Shown here: positions 1 through 6,115 of the stretch, in pieces
Layout of the letters: each line of letters begins with the position of its first letter
Numbering within the stretch: position 1 is the stretch's first letter
Assembly (NCBI GenBank): GCA_030599405.1
Contig: JAUVOB010000040.1
Location: 1 to 8,246 of the forward strand
Source of the DNA: Chloroflexota bacterium
GTDB taxonomy: Bacteria; Chloroflexota; Anaerolineae; Promineifilales; Promineifilaceae
DNA length: 8,246 bases
Direction of reading: 5' to 3'
The notes under the pieces: generated by a model
Database searches by the model: none
The model's input: the letters and a program-made list of their open reading frames with translations, nothing else
Told to the model about the DNA's origin: nothing
Translations under genes and position numbers: made by a program

Positions 1-260
1 CGGGGACTGATCCTCGAATGCAAGGCGAATTGCCAGGCTAAATGATTGTTATTGGTCTGTTTGTGTTTCTAGCTTTGATAGCAAGGGATACGAAGATTGT
101 ACCATAACAATCACCGTTCTTGTCTCTTTACAAATTAGACTGCATCGATCGGTCCGTGTGTCCCACGATAACTCGCGCATTCAGGCTGGTGAGGTGATAA
201 TCAAGTGATTGTTGATATGGCGACGGCTGGCAGCGGCGCTATTAGTCGATTTAGACTTCG
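1..260. other. Intergenic region upstream of the hydrolase
   Basis: I see no supportable gene here. Two plus-strand frames are open from the window edge and stop at 39-41 and 43-45, so one may be the tail of an upstream gene, but 13-14 codons are too few to tell. Stop codons are frequent after that. The only structure seen is a 10-bp inverted repeat at 44-53 and 104-113, listed separately. No convincing -35/-10 pair was found for the downstream hydrolase gene. Confidence 0.5.
44..113. repeat. 10-bp inverted repeat with 50-base spacer
   Basis: TGATTGTTAT at 44-53 is matched exactly by its reverse complement ATAACAATCA at 104-113. The first eight bases, TGATTGTT, recur at 206-213, closer to the hydrolase start. 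Spaced copies of one word upstream of a gene can be regulator half-sites, but AT-rich words of this length can also recur by chance. No known operator is recognised. Confidence 0.35.
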
Positions 261-1223
261 ATGAAGAAAAAGCTACTCTGGCTACTGGCAATAGTTATCG
301 TCTTTTTGCTTGTCGGGCCGTTTGTTATTCCTATGCCCGTGCAACCAGACTTATCGGCCGAGGCGATCGCACCAGGCACGGGGCGATTCTTGACCGTCGA
401 TGGAGTTAAGACGCACGTTCAGGATTATGGTCCCAGGGATGGTCCGGCAGTGGTTTTTATTCACGGTTTTGGCGGTTCGACCTTTTCCTGGCGAGAGACA
501 CTTCCGGTTCTGGCCTCAGCTGGATACCGAGCCATTGCCTTAGACTTGAAAGGGTTCGGTCTATCTGATAAGAGATTCGACGAGGATTACAGCCACGGGT
601 CTCAGGCTGTTTTCGTTGCCGGCGTGATGGACGAATTAGGTGTGGCAAAGGCTACGATTGCCGGTCACAGCATGGGCGCAAGCGTTTTAGCCCATTTTGC
701 CACCCTCTATCCAGAACGGGTTGATAACCTAGTGCTCGTCGATGGAACCTTAAACGTTGACAGTGAGGGTTCAAACTTTGATCCCCTTGGCTGGCTTATC
801 CGATTTCCACCAGTTCGCCAGTGGGCTCGTTTCATCATGCGCTGGCAGTTGAATGAAGAACAGGTCACAGCCAGGCTTCTTACGGCTTACCATGATCCTG
901 GATACGTCACGCCAGAAATCAAGGCAGGCTATCTAGCACCGCAAAAGATCAAAGACTGGGAATTGGCCTTGCTGGGCATCATACGTGATTCGAGCAAGAA
1001 CAGCCTTGCTTTACCTCTTGATGAAGTTGTAGACGCGCCGATACTCATTGTATGGGGGGAGCAGGACACGTGGGTGCCCCCAGGCAGAGGAATTTCTCTC
1101 TCAGAGTCGTTGCCAGGAGCGGAGCTCTCTATCATCCCAGACAGTGGGCATCTGCCCATGGAGGAGCAGGCTGAGCTCTTTAACGAACGCTTACTTGATT
1201 TTCTCAAACAACAGAGCCCCTAA
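261..1223 (+). CDS. Membrane-anchored alpha/beta-fold hydrolase
   Basis: A 320-residue alpha/beta hydrolase with a complete catalytic set. Residues 5-23 form a hydrophobic segment after MKKK, so the protein is probably held in the membrane by an N-terminal anchor with the enzyme domain outside, or is exported through an uncleaved signal. HGFGG at 68-72 is the oxyanion-hole region. The nucleophile elbow GHSMGA puts Ser137 as nucleophile, Asp269 (WGEQDTW) fits the acid and His297 (DSGHLP) the base. A helical cap lies at about 165-245. The substrate cannot be told: the family includes esterases, lipases, epoxide and haloalkane hydrolases and C-C hydrolases. ATG 261 is chosen because an in-frame TAG lies at 252-254 and the anchor starts right after it; no good ribosome binding site precedes it. 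ctaB follows after 86 bases with its own promoter, so a shared operon is not required. Confidence 0.9.
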   Translation: MKKKLLWLLAIVIVFLLVGPFVIPMPVQPDLSAEAIAPGTGRFLTVDGVKTHVQDYGPRDGPAVVFIHGFGGSTFSWRETLPVLASAGYRAIALDLKGFGLSDKRFDEDYSHGSQAVFVAGVMDELGVAKATIAGHSMGASVLAHFATLYPERVDNLVLVDGTLNVDSEGSNFDPLGWLIRFPPVRQWARFIMRWQLNEEQVTARLLTAYHDPGYVTPEIKAGYLAPQKIKDWELALLGIIRDSSKNSLALPLDEVVDAPILIVWGEQDTWVPPGRGISLSESLPGAELSIIPDSGHLPMEEQAELFNERLLDFLKQQSP

Positions 1224-1259
1224 ATTCTGAAAGATAGCCGACGCCCCCCCTATTTGGTG

Positions 1260-1288
1260 GTGACAACCCGCATTCGGCCTCGTATAAT
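1260..1288 (+). promoter_or_regulatory. Sigma-70-type promoter for ctaB
   Basis: GTGACA at 1260-1265 (five of six matches to TTGACA), a 17-base spacer, and a perfect TATAAT at 1283-1288. Transcription would start near 1295 and leave a leader of only about 15 bases. That leader holds GGAGA at 1301-1305, four bases before ATG 1310. Position, spacing and match quality all point to a constitutive promoter for ctaB. Confidence 0.8.
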
Positions 1289-1309
1289 TGGTCGCTTTTC
1301 GGAGAATTC

Positions 1310-2254
1310 ATGTCTGTAAATCAAGCCAGGAATCAAAGTGGGACAAGCGGCGCCCTCGTCCCTCAAGAGGTCGGGTGGCGGGCAACTTGGGCGACCTGGT
1401 CTGTCCTGTTCAAGTCCCGCGTCGTATCGTTGCTATTGATGGCGGCGGTGGGAGGGGCTTTTTTAGGAGCTAGCGGTTGGCCTGGAGTAGGAACACTCAT
1501 TGTGCTGATAGTGACCGGGGGACTGGCTGCTTCTGGTTCGGCGGGATTGAACGAGTACCTAGAGCGGGAGCCCGATGCCATTATGGGACGTACCCGCCGG
1601 CGGCCATTGGTGACCGGCAAAGCCCAACCTAAATGGGTGCTGTGGGTCAGCATTGGCATGGTCCTTGTGCCGACGCTAGTCGTGTTGCCCTTTAATCCCG
1701 CGCTATCCTTCTTCCTATTCCTCGGCGCGTTCATCTATGTGGGCATATATACGATACTACTAAAGCCGCGCACGTTATTGAATATCGTTATCGGCGGGGC
1801 GGCCGGAAGTGCGGCCGTGTTGAGTGGCGGTGCAGCGACTGGCAATTGGCAAGAACCGTCGGTAATAATGTTGGCCTTGCTCGTTTTACTCTGGACGCCG
1901 TCGCACTTTTGGAGCCTGGCAATACTTTACCGAAAGGATTACGCAAAGGCAGGCATCCCCATGCTGCCTGTTCATACTTCGATGAGAGGATCTGCGTATT
2001 GGGTGATGCTACACACCGGCACGGCAGGCTTCGTCGCCCTCCTCTTGACCATGACACCCGAGCTCGGGCTGGCCTATCTCATCCCGGTGGCCATTGTCAC
2101 AATCGATATGTTGATACGCAATATCCGCCTGATCAGAGACCCTTCCCCGGAGAATGCCCGATCCCTTTTCATTTCATCCAATATCTACCTGATGGTGGTA
2201 TTGCTATCAGTTTGCGCCGGTACAGTGCTCCACAATATATGGTCTTCAATATAG
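1310..2254 (+). CDS. ctaB: Heme O synthase (protoheme IX farnesyltransferase)
   Basis: An integral membrane UbiA-family prenyltransferase that adds a farnesyl group to heme B to make heme O, needed by heme-copper terminal oxidases. The 314-residue length is normal for CtaB/CyoE. The first substrate-binding region, residues 81-100, carries the family pattern N-x-Y, an acidic cluster, M-x-RT-x-x-RP, but the acidic cluster reads EREPD where many bacterial members have DRDID. The later signature is clear: WTPSHFW at 195-201 and DYAKAGIPMLPV at 210-221. YTILLK at 147-152 and the following N-x-x-x-GG segment are also typical. About eight or nine hydrophobic helices span residues 38-310. ATG 1310 is set by GGAGA at 1301-1305 and the promoter just upstream. 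No cox or ctaA gene is visible nearby, so the oxidase genes lie elsewhere or beyond the window. Confidence 0.93.
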   Translation: MSVNQARNQSGTSGALVPQEVGWRATWATWSVLFKSRVVSLLLMAAVGGAFLGASGWPGVGTLIVLIVTGGLAASGSAGLNEYLEREPDAIMGRTRRRPLVTGKAQPKWVLWVSIGMVLVPTLVVLPFNPALSFFLFLGAFIYVGIYTILLKPRTLLNIVIGGAAGSAAVLSGGAATGNWQEPSVIMLALLVLLWTPSHFWSLAILYRKDYAKAGIPMLPVHTSMRGSAYWVMLHTGTAGFVALLLTMTPELGLAYLIPVAIVTIDMLIRNIRLIRDPSPENARSLFISSNIYLMVVLLSVCAGTVLHNIWSSI

Positions 2255-2457
2255 GGGATGAAGGGTCATTTCAGCTAACTGGCATCGTAGCTAGAACCTC
2301 CACTTCATTTGATACGGCATCCCAGCATGGCTTTGCAGGCGCCTGACACCCGGCACGTAAAAACCGATCATCTTCTCCCATCTTGCTGTTATGTACTAGA
2401 CCCGTGAATACGGCGTGAGAACGTCCCCTCAGACATCAAATTGTGCCTGGAGTAATC
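2255..2457 (+). other. Gene-free stretch between ctaB and the ncRNA promoter
   Basis: No coding region with a start, ribosome binding site and family resemblance was found on either strand. The plus-strand reading frame that runs out of ctaB to about 2346 is an out-of-frame shadow. A perfect 10-bp palindrome, CAGGCGCCTG, lies at 2336-2345, and AGCTA at 2274-2278 can pair with TAGCT a little downstream. Neither is followed by a T-run, so no intrinsic terminator for ctaB is visible. Confidence 0.45.
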
Positions 2458-2486
2458 TTGCACACCCTTTTTTATTGTGCTAGTAT
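2458..2486 (+). promoter_or_regulatory. Strong promoter for the structured ncRNA
   Basis: TTGCAC at 2458-2463, a 17-base spacer and TAGTAT at 2481-2486, preceded by TGC (an extended -10). Spacing is optimal and there is no ribosome binding site or ORF behind it. The promoter leads straight into a structured segment ending at a terminator 2645-2670, so it defines a short non-coding transcription unit starting at about 2491-2495. Confidence 0.65.
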
Positions 2487-2491
2487 CGCCA

Positions 2492-2670
2492 TAGACCCTG
2501 CTGTGTGCGTGATGGGCTTCTAGCGTTGAGCCAACGCGCTTTAAAAGGGAATTGTATACGGTGAGGGGATGTAGTAGCAGCTGCGAGGCCGAACCTCCCG
2601 AAAATATTCCCACCTGCCATTGCAGGTCCCAACAAAGGTCGTCCACACGGCATGGCGGGGCCGTGTTTTT
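2492..2670 (+). ncRNA. ssrS: Structured ncRNA of ~180 nt, 6S RNA-like
   Basis: Called from a dedicated promoter, an intrinsic terminator and a self-consistent fold. The two ends pair: CCCTGCTGTGT at 2496-2506 with GCATGGCGGGG at 2650-2660, eleven continuous pairs including G-U. Inside is a long open region holding a 5' hairpin (GCGTTG 2523-2528 with CAACGC 2532-2537) and a 3' hairpin (ACCTGC 2612-2617 with GCAGGT 2622-2627). An apical arm is formed by GGGAAT 2547-2552 with ATTCCC 2606-2611, then CGG-GAGG 2559-2566 (one bulged T) with CCTCCCG 2594-2600. A closing stem, large central bubble, 3'-bubble hairpin and apical arm at this length match 6S RNA, which mimics an open promoter and binds sigma-70 RNA polymerase. 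The 5' sequence CCCTGCTGTGTGCGTG also resembles known 6S 5' ends from memory. The family call and symbol are inference; the existence of an ncRNA is better supported. tmRNA, RNase P RNA and SRP RNA hallmarks are absent. Confidence 0.6.
2645..2670 (+). terminator. Intrinsic terminator of the ncRNA
   Basis: ACACGGC at 2645-2651 pairs with GCCGTGT at 2660-2666 (7 bp, 8-base loop), running straight into TTTTT at 2666-2670. The same bases 2650-2660 also form the 3' half of the closing stem of the ncRNA, so terminator and mature fold are alternatives. This would fit release of the transcript followed by refolding or 3' trimming. Confidence 0.75.
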
Positions 2671-2683
2671 ATGATATTAGATA

Positions 2684-2712
2684 TTATTAACAGCCGGTGA
2701 CCTGGCTATAAG
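2684..2712 (+). promoter_or_regulatory. Possible weak promoter and dyad ahead of the MBL gene
   Basis: TATAAG at 2707-2712 is a good -10, with TTATTA at 2684-2689 as a poor -35 at 17-base spacing. A small dyad overlaps it: AGCCGG 2692-2697 pairs with CTGGCT 2702-2707 (one G-U, loop TGAC). This is the only plausible promoter for the MBL-fold gene after the ncRNA terminator, but the match is weak and the dyad could instead be an operator. Confidence 0.3.
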
Positions 2713-2728
2713 GTAATAATTGGTCACA

Positions 2729-2758
2729 AGCCTCTGATCAGGAATCAGGGGCTTTTCT
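2729..2758 (+). terminator. Terminator-like hairpin in the MBL gene leader
   Basis: AGCCTCTGAT at 2729-2738 pairs with ATCAGGGGCT at 2744-2753 (10 bp with one G-U, 5-base loop), followed by TTTT to 2756 and then CT. It ends only 30 bases before the MBL gene start. It could be a back-up terminator for the ncRNA unit or, if transcription starts near 2719, an attenuator inside the MBL gene leader. Confidence 0.6.
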
Positions 2759-2787
2759 GTGTAAGGCGGTTCAAAGGACGATCAAAG

Positions 2788-3621
2788 ATGGTTCGAGAGC
2801 GGATTGCCGACGACATATATGTGTTTTCAAGCCGTCGATACGCGCAGGTTACGGCGGGAGCCGTTCTGACTGGAGAGGGCGTTGTTTTAATCGATACCCT
2901 CTTCTATCCTGACGAGACGCGAGCTGTTAAAGAGTTCATCGAAAAGCGGCTTGGACTCATCGTTCGTTACGTCATTAATACCCATTATCATGCGGATCAT
3001 ACTCTTGGCACGTACCTCTTTCCCGGGGCTCAGGTGATCAGTCACACTCGTTGTAGGGAACTACTTGATGAGGTCGGTCGTAATGGCCTTGAGGAGATGA
3101 AATCCCAGTCGCCCGAATTTGAAGAGGCTGAAGTCATTTTGCCGGACGTGATTTTCGAAGCTGGTTGGTTAAATATCTATCTTGGCGGTAAGACCATACG
3201 GTTACTGCATTGTCCAGGACATAGTCCAGATCTGGTGTGTGTCATGGTTGTTGATGACCATATCCTGTTTGCCTCAGATGCCGTCATGCCTGTTCCGACA
3301 ATCTTTGACGGCAGTTACTCCGACCTGACGAAATCTTTAAATGGGATGCTTGAAATGAAGCTGGACGGCGTTGTCCGAGGTCACGGAGAGGTGATTCTTC
3401 GAGGAGAGGTGAAGGATCTGATTAATAGTGACCTGAGCTACCTCGGTAATATCCGCCAAGCGGTCAAAGAGGTCGTCGATCGGGGTGAGCCAGAGGCGAC
3501 TTTGGAGAGGATTTCTATTGAGAGCTGCGGTAAGTCTCGGCTGCCGCTGAATGGGTTTGTGACAGATTTACACCAAGCAAACCTTCGAAAGTTGTTTCAC
3601 GAAATCAGCGACACGGCGTAG
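2788..3621 (+). CDS. MBL-fold metallo-hydrolase
   Basis: A 277-residue metallo-beta-lactamase-fold protein with the full metal-binding set: HYHADH gives His66, His68, Asp70 and His71; His145 lies in CPGHSPD; Asp164 (FASDAV) would bridge the metals; His199 (RGHGEV) is the last ligand. The layout is that of cytosolic glyoxalase II-like or related binuclear hydrolases. There is no signal peptide, so a secreted beta-lactamase is unlikely. The physiological substrate (thioester, lactone or other) cannot be told from sequence. Residues 200-277, after the metallo core, are a mostly helical tail. ATG 2788 is supported by AAAGGA at 2773-2778, nine bases upstream. The gene follows the ncRNA unit and a terminator-like hairpin, and converges with the lipid kinase gene with 2 bases between stop codons. 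Confidence 0.9.
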   Translation: MVRERIADDIYVFSSRRYAQVTAGAVLTGEGVVLIDTLFYPDETRAVKEFIEKRLGLIVRYVINTHYHADHTLGTYLFPGAQVISHTRCRELLDEVGRNGLEEMKSQSPEFEEAEVILPDVIFEAGWLNIYLGGKTIRLLHCPGHSPDLVCVMVVDDHILFASDAVMPVPTIFDGSYSDLTKSLNGMLEMKLDGVVRGHGEVILRGEVKDLINSDLSYLGNIRQAVKEVVDRGEPEATLERISIESCGKSRLPLNGFVTDLHQANLRKLFHEISDTA

Positions 3622-3623
3622 CC

Positions 3624-4532
3624 TTAGTGGCTTGGGGTAAGGAGCGTGATTTTTCCCGGAACTATCGCGTATTCAATGTGGCGCGCACTCTCACCCAAGA
3701 TCTCGCCATCTGCGTGAACCGGTGTCGGGGGGTCACTGATGACTTCGATGTGCGAGGTGCGGGCATAGGTCACTTGGGGATCATGGATATGAGTGCCACG
3801 AAACAATCGGGCTAACAGATAGGGAATTTTGGCTTTGCCGATATCTGGTGCCAAAACGAAGTCAAATAGACCATCGTCCATCAGGGCGTCAGGGGCCATT
3901 GGAAATAAACCACCTGTCCGTGGGCCATTGCAAACGGATAGCAGGTAAGCTGGTCCCAGAAAATCACCCTGATCCCAATGCAGGTCCAAATGCCAGGCCT
4001 GTAACTTCGCCACAGCCTTGATAAGGGCCAGCACATAGCGAATGTTGCCAGACGTCTTAGTCATTCGAATATGTTCCAGCGTCACCATGGGCTCCATGGC
4101 AATGGCGCAGTTGTTATCAAAGAAATGGCTCTCTCCATCCAAAGATACACGACCAGCGTCGATTGGGACGGTATGACCTGCGGCTATTGTCTTAATCGAC
4201 TCTGAAATATCGCGGGGTATGGCAGTCATATCGCTAAAATCATTTCCGGTTCCAAGGGGGATAACTCCAAGGGGGGCCGTCGGAGAGTCACCCGAGGCGG
4301 CTAAGAGGCCATTGACAACCTCACTGACCGTGCCGTCCCCGCCTGCGGCTACGACCACGTCATACCCCTCCTGCAGTGCGACGATCGCTGCTTCCTTTCC
4401 CCCACCAGGAAACGGGATGATCACCAGGTCATAATCCAAACCAGCTGCTTGACAGGCCTCCTCGACAGCCGGCACCTTTGATTTTGCCGCCCAACGATTG
4501 GCGTACGGATTTAACAATATCTTGACTTTCAC
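3624..4532 (-). CDS. Diacylglycerol kinase family lipid kinase
   Basis: A 302-residue soluble lipid kinase of the DgkB/YegS/sphingosine-kinase type, expected to phosphorylate diacylglycerol or a related lipid at the inner membrane face with ATP. Visible family marks in order: the opening KVKILLNPYAN, the nucleotide-binding GGDGT at 64-68, PLGTGNDF at 92-99, the C-terminal-lobe sequence NGPRTGG to MAPDALMDDG at 202-221, and DGE at 275-277, which supplies the catalytic acidic residue in characterised members. Length is normal and no key residue appears missing. The start is GTG 4532: an in-frame TAA lies four codons upstream and the family opening follows at once. No Shine-Dalgarno sequence precedes it. 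The AAA+ ATPase stop codon lies 31 bases upstream on the same strand, so translation may depend on readthrough of ribosomes from that gene. The lipid substrate is not decided by sequence; the family call is firm. Confidence 0.92.
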   Translation of the reverse strand: MKVKILLNPYANRWAAKSKVPAVEEACQAAGLDYDLVIIPFPGGGKEAAIVALQEGYDVVVAAGGDGTVSEVVNGLLAASGDSPTAPLGVIPLGTGNDFSDMTAIPRDISESIKTIAAGHTVPIDAGRVSLDGESHFFDNNCAIAMEPMVTLEHIRMTKTSGNIRYVLALIKAVAKLQAWHLDLHWDQGDFLGPAYLLSVCNGPRTGGLFPMAPDALMDDGLFDFVLAPDIGKAKIPYLLARLFRGTHIHDPQVTYARTSHIEVISDPPTPVHADGEILGESARHIEYAIVPGKITLLTPSH

Positions 4533-4563
4533 AGAGGCGTATTAGGAGAGACTTCTGAGATTA

Positions 4564-5880
4564 TTAGACGTCGACGAAGTAGGATTCGGCTGCCTGGTCT
4601 AGAATATCCTTTGAAAGCCTTGGTTGAACGCCCTGGTAGCTACTGATGTCAAGCACCTGGTCGATCAAGTCGCGAGGGTGGTTGGCGCGTAACTTACGCT
4701 TGGGTTTGACGTAGTATTGCTCCATGAGGTAGCGTAGCGCCTGGTCATCTTGAGGGACCATATTATTCTGGCAAACTCTGCGGAATATCGTGCGATAGCT
4801 ATCGAACGACGGGGACGTAATATGTATCTTGTGCCTGATTCGACGGAGGAACGCCTCGTCAACAAGGTCAGCCGGAGGAAGGTTGGTGCAAAAAACGAGT
4901 AGCACGTTGAATGGTATTTCAATTTTACGACCCGTTCGGAGGGCAAGATAGTCAACCTCCTTCTCCATGGGCACAATCCAGCGGTTAAGAAGGTCTCGAG
5001 GACGGATCTGCTGGCGGCCGAAGTCATCGACCAGGAACATACCGCCATTGGCCTTCATCTGGTAAGGTGCCTCGTAATATCTGTTATTGGAATCATAGAC
5101 CAGATCCAAGCCGTCCATCGTCAACTCGCCGCCGACGATTATGACCGGTCTCTGAATCCGTATCCAGCGCCCATCCATCAATGTACCTCGCCCGGAGCCG
5201 TTATCAGCCGCTTCGGAAGAATCGGGAACACTGACATGGTTGATCTCGTCATAGACTTTGATTATTTGTCCATCAACCTCGACGCAGTAGGGCACATACA
5301 TCTCATTGCCCAGGACCATCCTGCCGATACTCTCGGCTATTGTTGTCTTTCCATTTCCAGGGGGACCGTACATGAAGATTGAACGTCCTGAATTGACGGC
5401 CGGACCGATACGCTTAAAGACATCTTTTTCCAACACGAGGTGCGAGAGAGCTTGCTTCATCATAGAAGGATCGACACGCAATGTTCTGGCCCCCTGGGCG
5501 CGAATCGCGGTGGTGTAATCGTCCCATGTAACAGGTGCCGGTCCTATATAACCGACTCTGTCTAGCTGTTCTCTTGCTCGATTACTCCCCTTGTTAGTGA
5601 TGACATATAAGAAGGTACCCGCACGTAGTCCACTCGCACCTTTGACCTCCACCATCTGCTCCCTTTTCAGGAAATCCATAACCGAATGAATCACAGAGGT
5701 GAAAGGCAATGTCAGTTCATCGGCGAGTTCGAATCCGGTGATTTGTCCACGAAAATACATCGTCTTCAGCACCATGTCGGAGAGAAGGCCGATATTCAAC
5801 CCCGTATCAGTGAGATTCTCTATAGCCGAGGGCTGCCATCCATCTACCGATTCTACTACTGGCGGTGCGAACGCTGTCAT
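4564..5880 (-). CDS. AAA+ ATPase with N-terminal winged-helix-like domain
   Basis: A 438-residue protein with a helix-turn-helix or winged-helix-like region at about 26-105, a linker, and one AAA+ module at about 140-365. Walker A is GPPGNGKT at 172-179. Walker B is MFLVDD at 281-286, with Asp286 where most AAA+ enzymes have Glu. Sensor 1 fits Asn333 (FCTNLPP). Arg346/Arg347 in AFLRRIRHK are candidate arginine fingers. A long insert at 195-275, between Walker A and B, contains YDSNNRYYEAP. The C-terminal 70 residues are a helical lid. It is a cytosolic remodelling-type ATPase; the partner is unknown. A TTG 45 bases upstream (5925) is in frame, but ATG 5880 is preferred because GGAGAG sits six bases ahead of it. 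The lipid kinase follows after 31 bases. It could be distantly MoxR-like, but no VWA-domain partner is visible. Confidence 0.85.
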   Translation of the reverse strand: MTAFAPPVVESVDGWQPSAIENLTDTGLNIGLLSDMVLKTMYFRGQITGFELADELTLPFTSVIHSVMDFLKREQMVEVKGASGLRAGTFLYVITNKGSNRAREQLDRVGYIGPAPVTWDDYTTAIRAQGARTLRVDPSMMKQALSHLVLEKDVFKRIGPAVNSGRSIFMYGPPGNGKTTIAESIGRMVLGNEMYVPYCVEVDGQIIKVYDEINHVSVPDSSEAADNGSGRGTLMDGRWIRIQRPVIIVGGELTMDGLDLVYDSNNRYYEAPYQMKANGGMFLVDDFGRQQIRPRDLLNRWIVPMEKEVDYLALRTGRKIEIPFNVLLVFCTNLPPADLVDEAFLRRIRHKIHITSPSFDSYRTIFRRVCQNNMVPQDDQALRYLMEQYYVKPKRKLRANHPRDLIDQVLDISSYQGVQPRLSKDILDQAAESYFVDV

Positions 5881-5886
5881 TGTTAA

Positions 5887-5892
5887 CTCTCC
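5887..5892 (-). promoter_or_regulatory. Ribosome binding site deciding the AAA+ start
   Basis: On the minus strand GGAGAG is followed by TTAACA and then ATG (5880), an ideal spacing of six. The longer reading frame from TTG 5925 has GGGGA directly abutting the start codon with no spacer, so that start is disfavoured. Confidence 0.75.
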
Positions 5893-5954
5893 AATCTTCG
5901 TAAGCTCTTTCTGATTGCCAAGCAATCCCCAGCGAACAACGCTAGGTACCTGAA

Positions 5955-5979
5955 AATTGCTTCTTGTCAGAATGCAATT
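5955..5979 (-). other. Stem-loop in the AAA+ gene leader
   Basis: AATTGC plus TTC (5955-5963) pairs with GAA (5970-5972) and GCAATT (5974-5979). This gives a nine-pair stem with one bulged base and a six-base loop. It lies 75-100 bases ahead of the ATPase start and would be inside the leader if the candidate promoter at 6004-6032 is used. No T-run follows in either direction, so it is not an intrinsic terminator. Confidence 0.4.
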
Positions 5980-6003
5980 GCGTGAAGGTTGCTGTCAGTT
6001 CCA

Positions 6004-6032
6004 GATATATCCTTGACCAAGGGTCCTGTCTT
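6004..6032 (-). promoter_or_regulatory. Candidate promoter for the AAA+ / lipid kinase pair
   Basis: On the minus strand, AAGACA (6032-6027), a 17-base spacer and TATATC (6009-6004). Each hexamer matches consensus at four of six positions. It would start transcription near 5997 and leave a leader of about 117 bases. The -10 overlaps one arm of a 10-bp inverted repeat, listed separately. Only moderate support. Confidence 0.35.
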
Positions 6033-6073
6033 TCGTATCGAGATCACTACTTCTACTAACGCTAAGGATATAT
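6005..6073. repeat. 10-bp inverted repeat overlapping the candidate -10
   Basis: ATATATCCTT at 6005-6014 is matched exactly by AAGGATATAT at 6064-6073, with 49 bases between. One arm overlaps the candidate -10 of the AAA+ promoter and the other lies upstream of its -35, as in looping repressor or activator arrangements. Part of the word is simple AT sequence, so chance is possible. Confidence 0.35.
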
Positions 6074-6115
6074 TGCAGCCCCATCCTACCTTTGGTAAAT
6101 AGGAACAAAGCCCTA

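Noticed and set aside
209..409. 66-residue ORF starting at TTG upstream of and overlapping the hydrolase
   Set aside because: It overlaps the N-terminal anchor and first strand of the hydrolase in another frame, and its sequence has no protein-like features.
2336..2345. Palindrome CAGGCGCCTG as an operator or restriction-linked site
   Set aside because: A single isolated 10-bp palindrome without a neighbouring promoter or second copy; chance is adequate.
1846..2346. 166-residue plus-strand ORF overlapping the 3' part of ctaB
   Set aside because: Out of frame with ctaB, whose own frame carries the conserved motifs to its normal C-terminus. The long open frame is a shadow of ctaB, and there is no frameshift.
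2389..2646. 85-residue minus-strand ORF over the ncRNA
   Set aside because: It lies opposite the promoter, structured RNA and terminator, has no convincing ribosome binding site and its translation resembles nothing. Best explained as a chance frame.
2788..3621. Antibiotic-resistance beta-lactamase
   Set aside because: The metal-binding motifs are shared by the whole MBL fold. There is no signal peptide, and the layout is closer to intracellular glyoxalase II-like hydrolases.
5881..5925. N-terminal extension of the AAA+ protein from TTG 5925
   Set aside because: The internal ATG 5880 has an ideal GGAGAG site at the right distance, while the upstream TTG has a purine run directly abutting it with no spacer.
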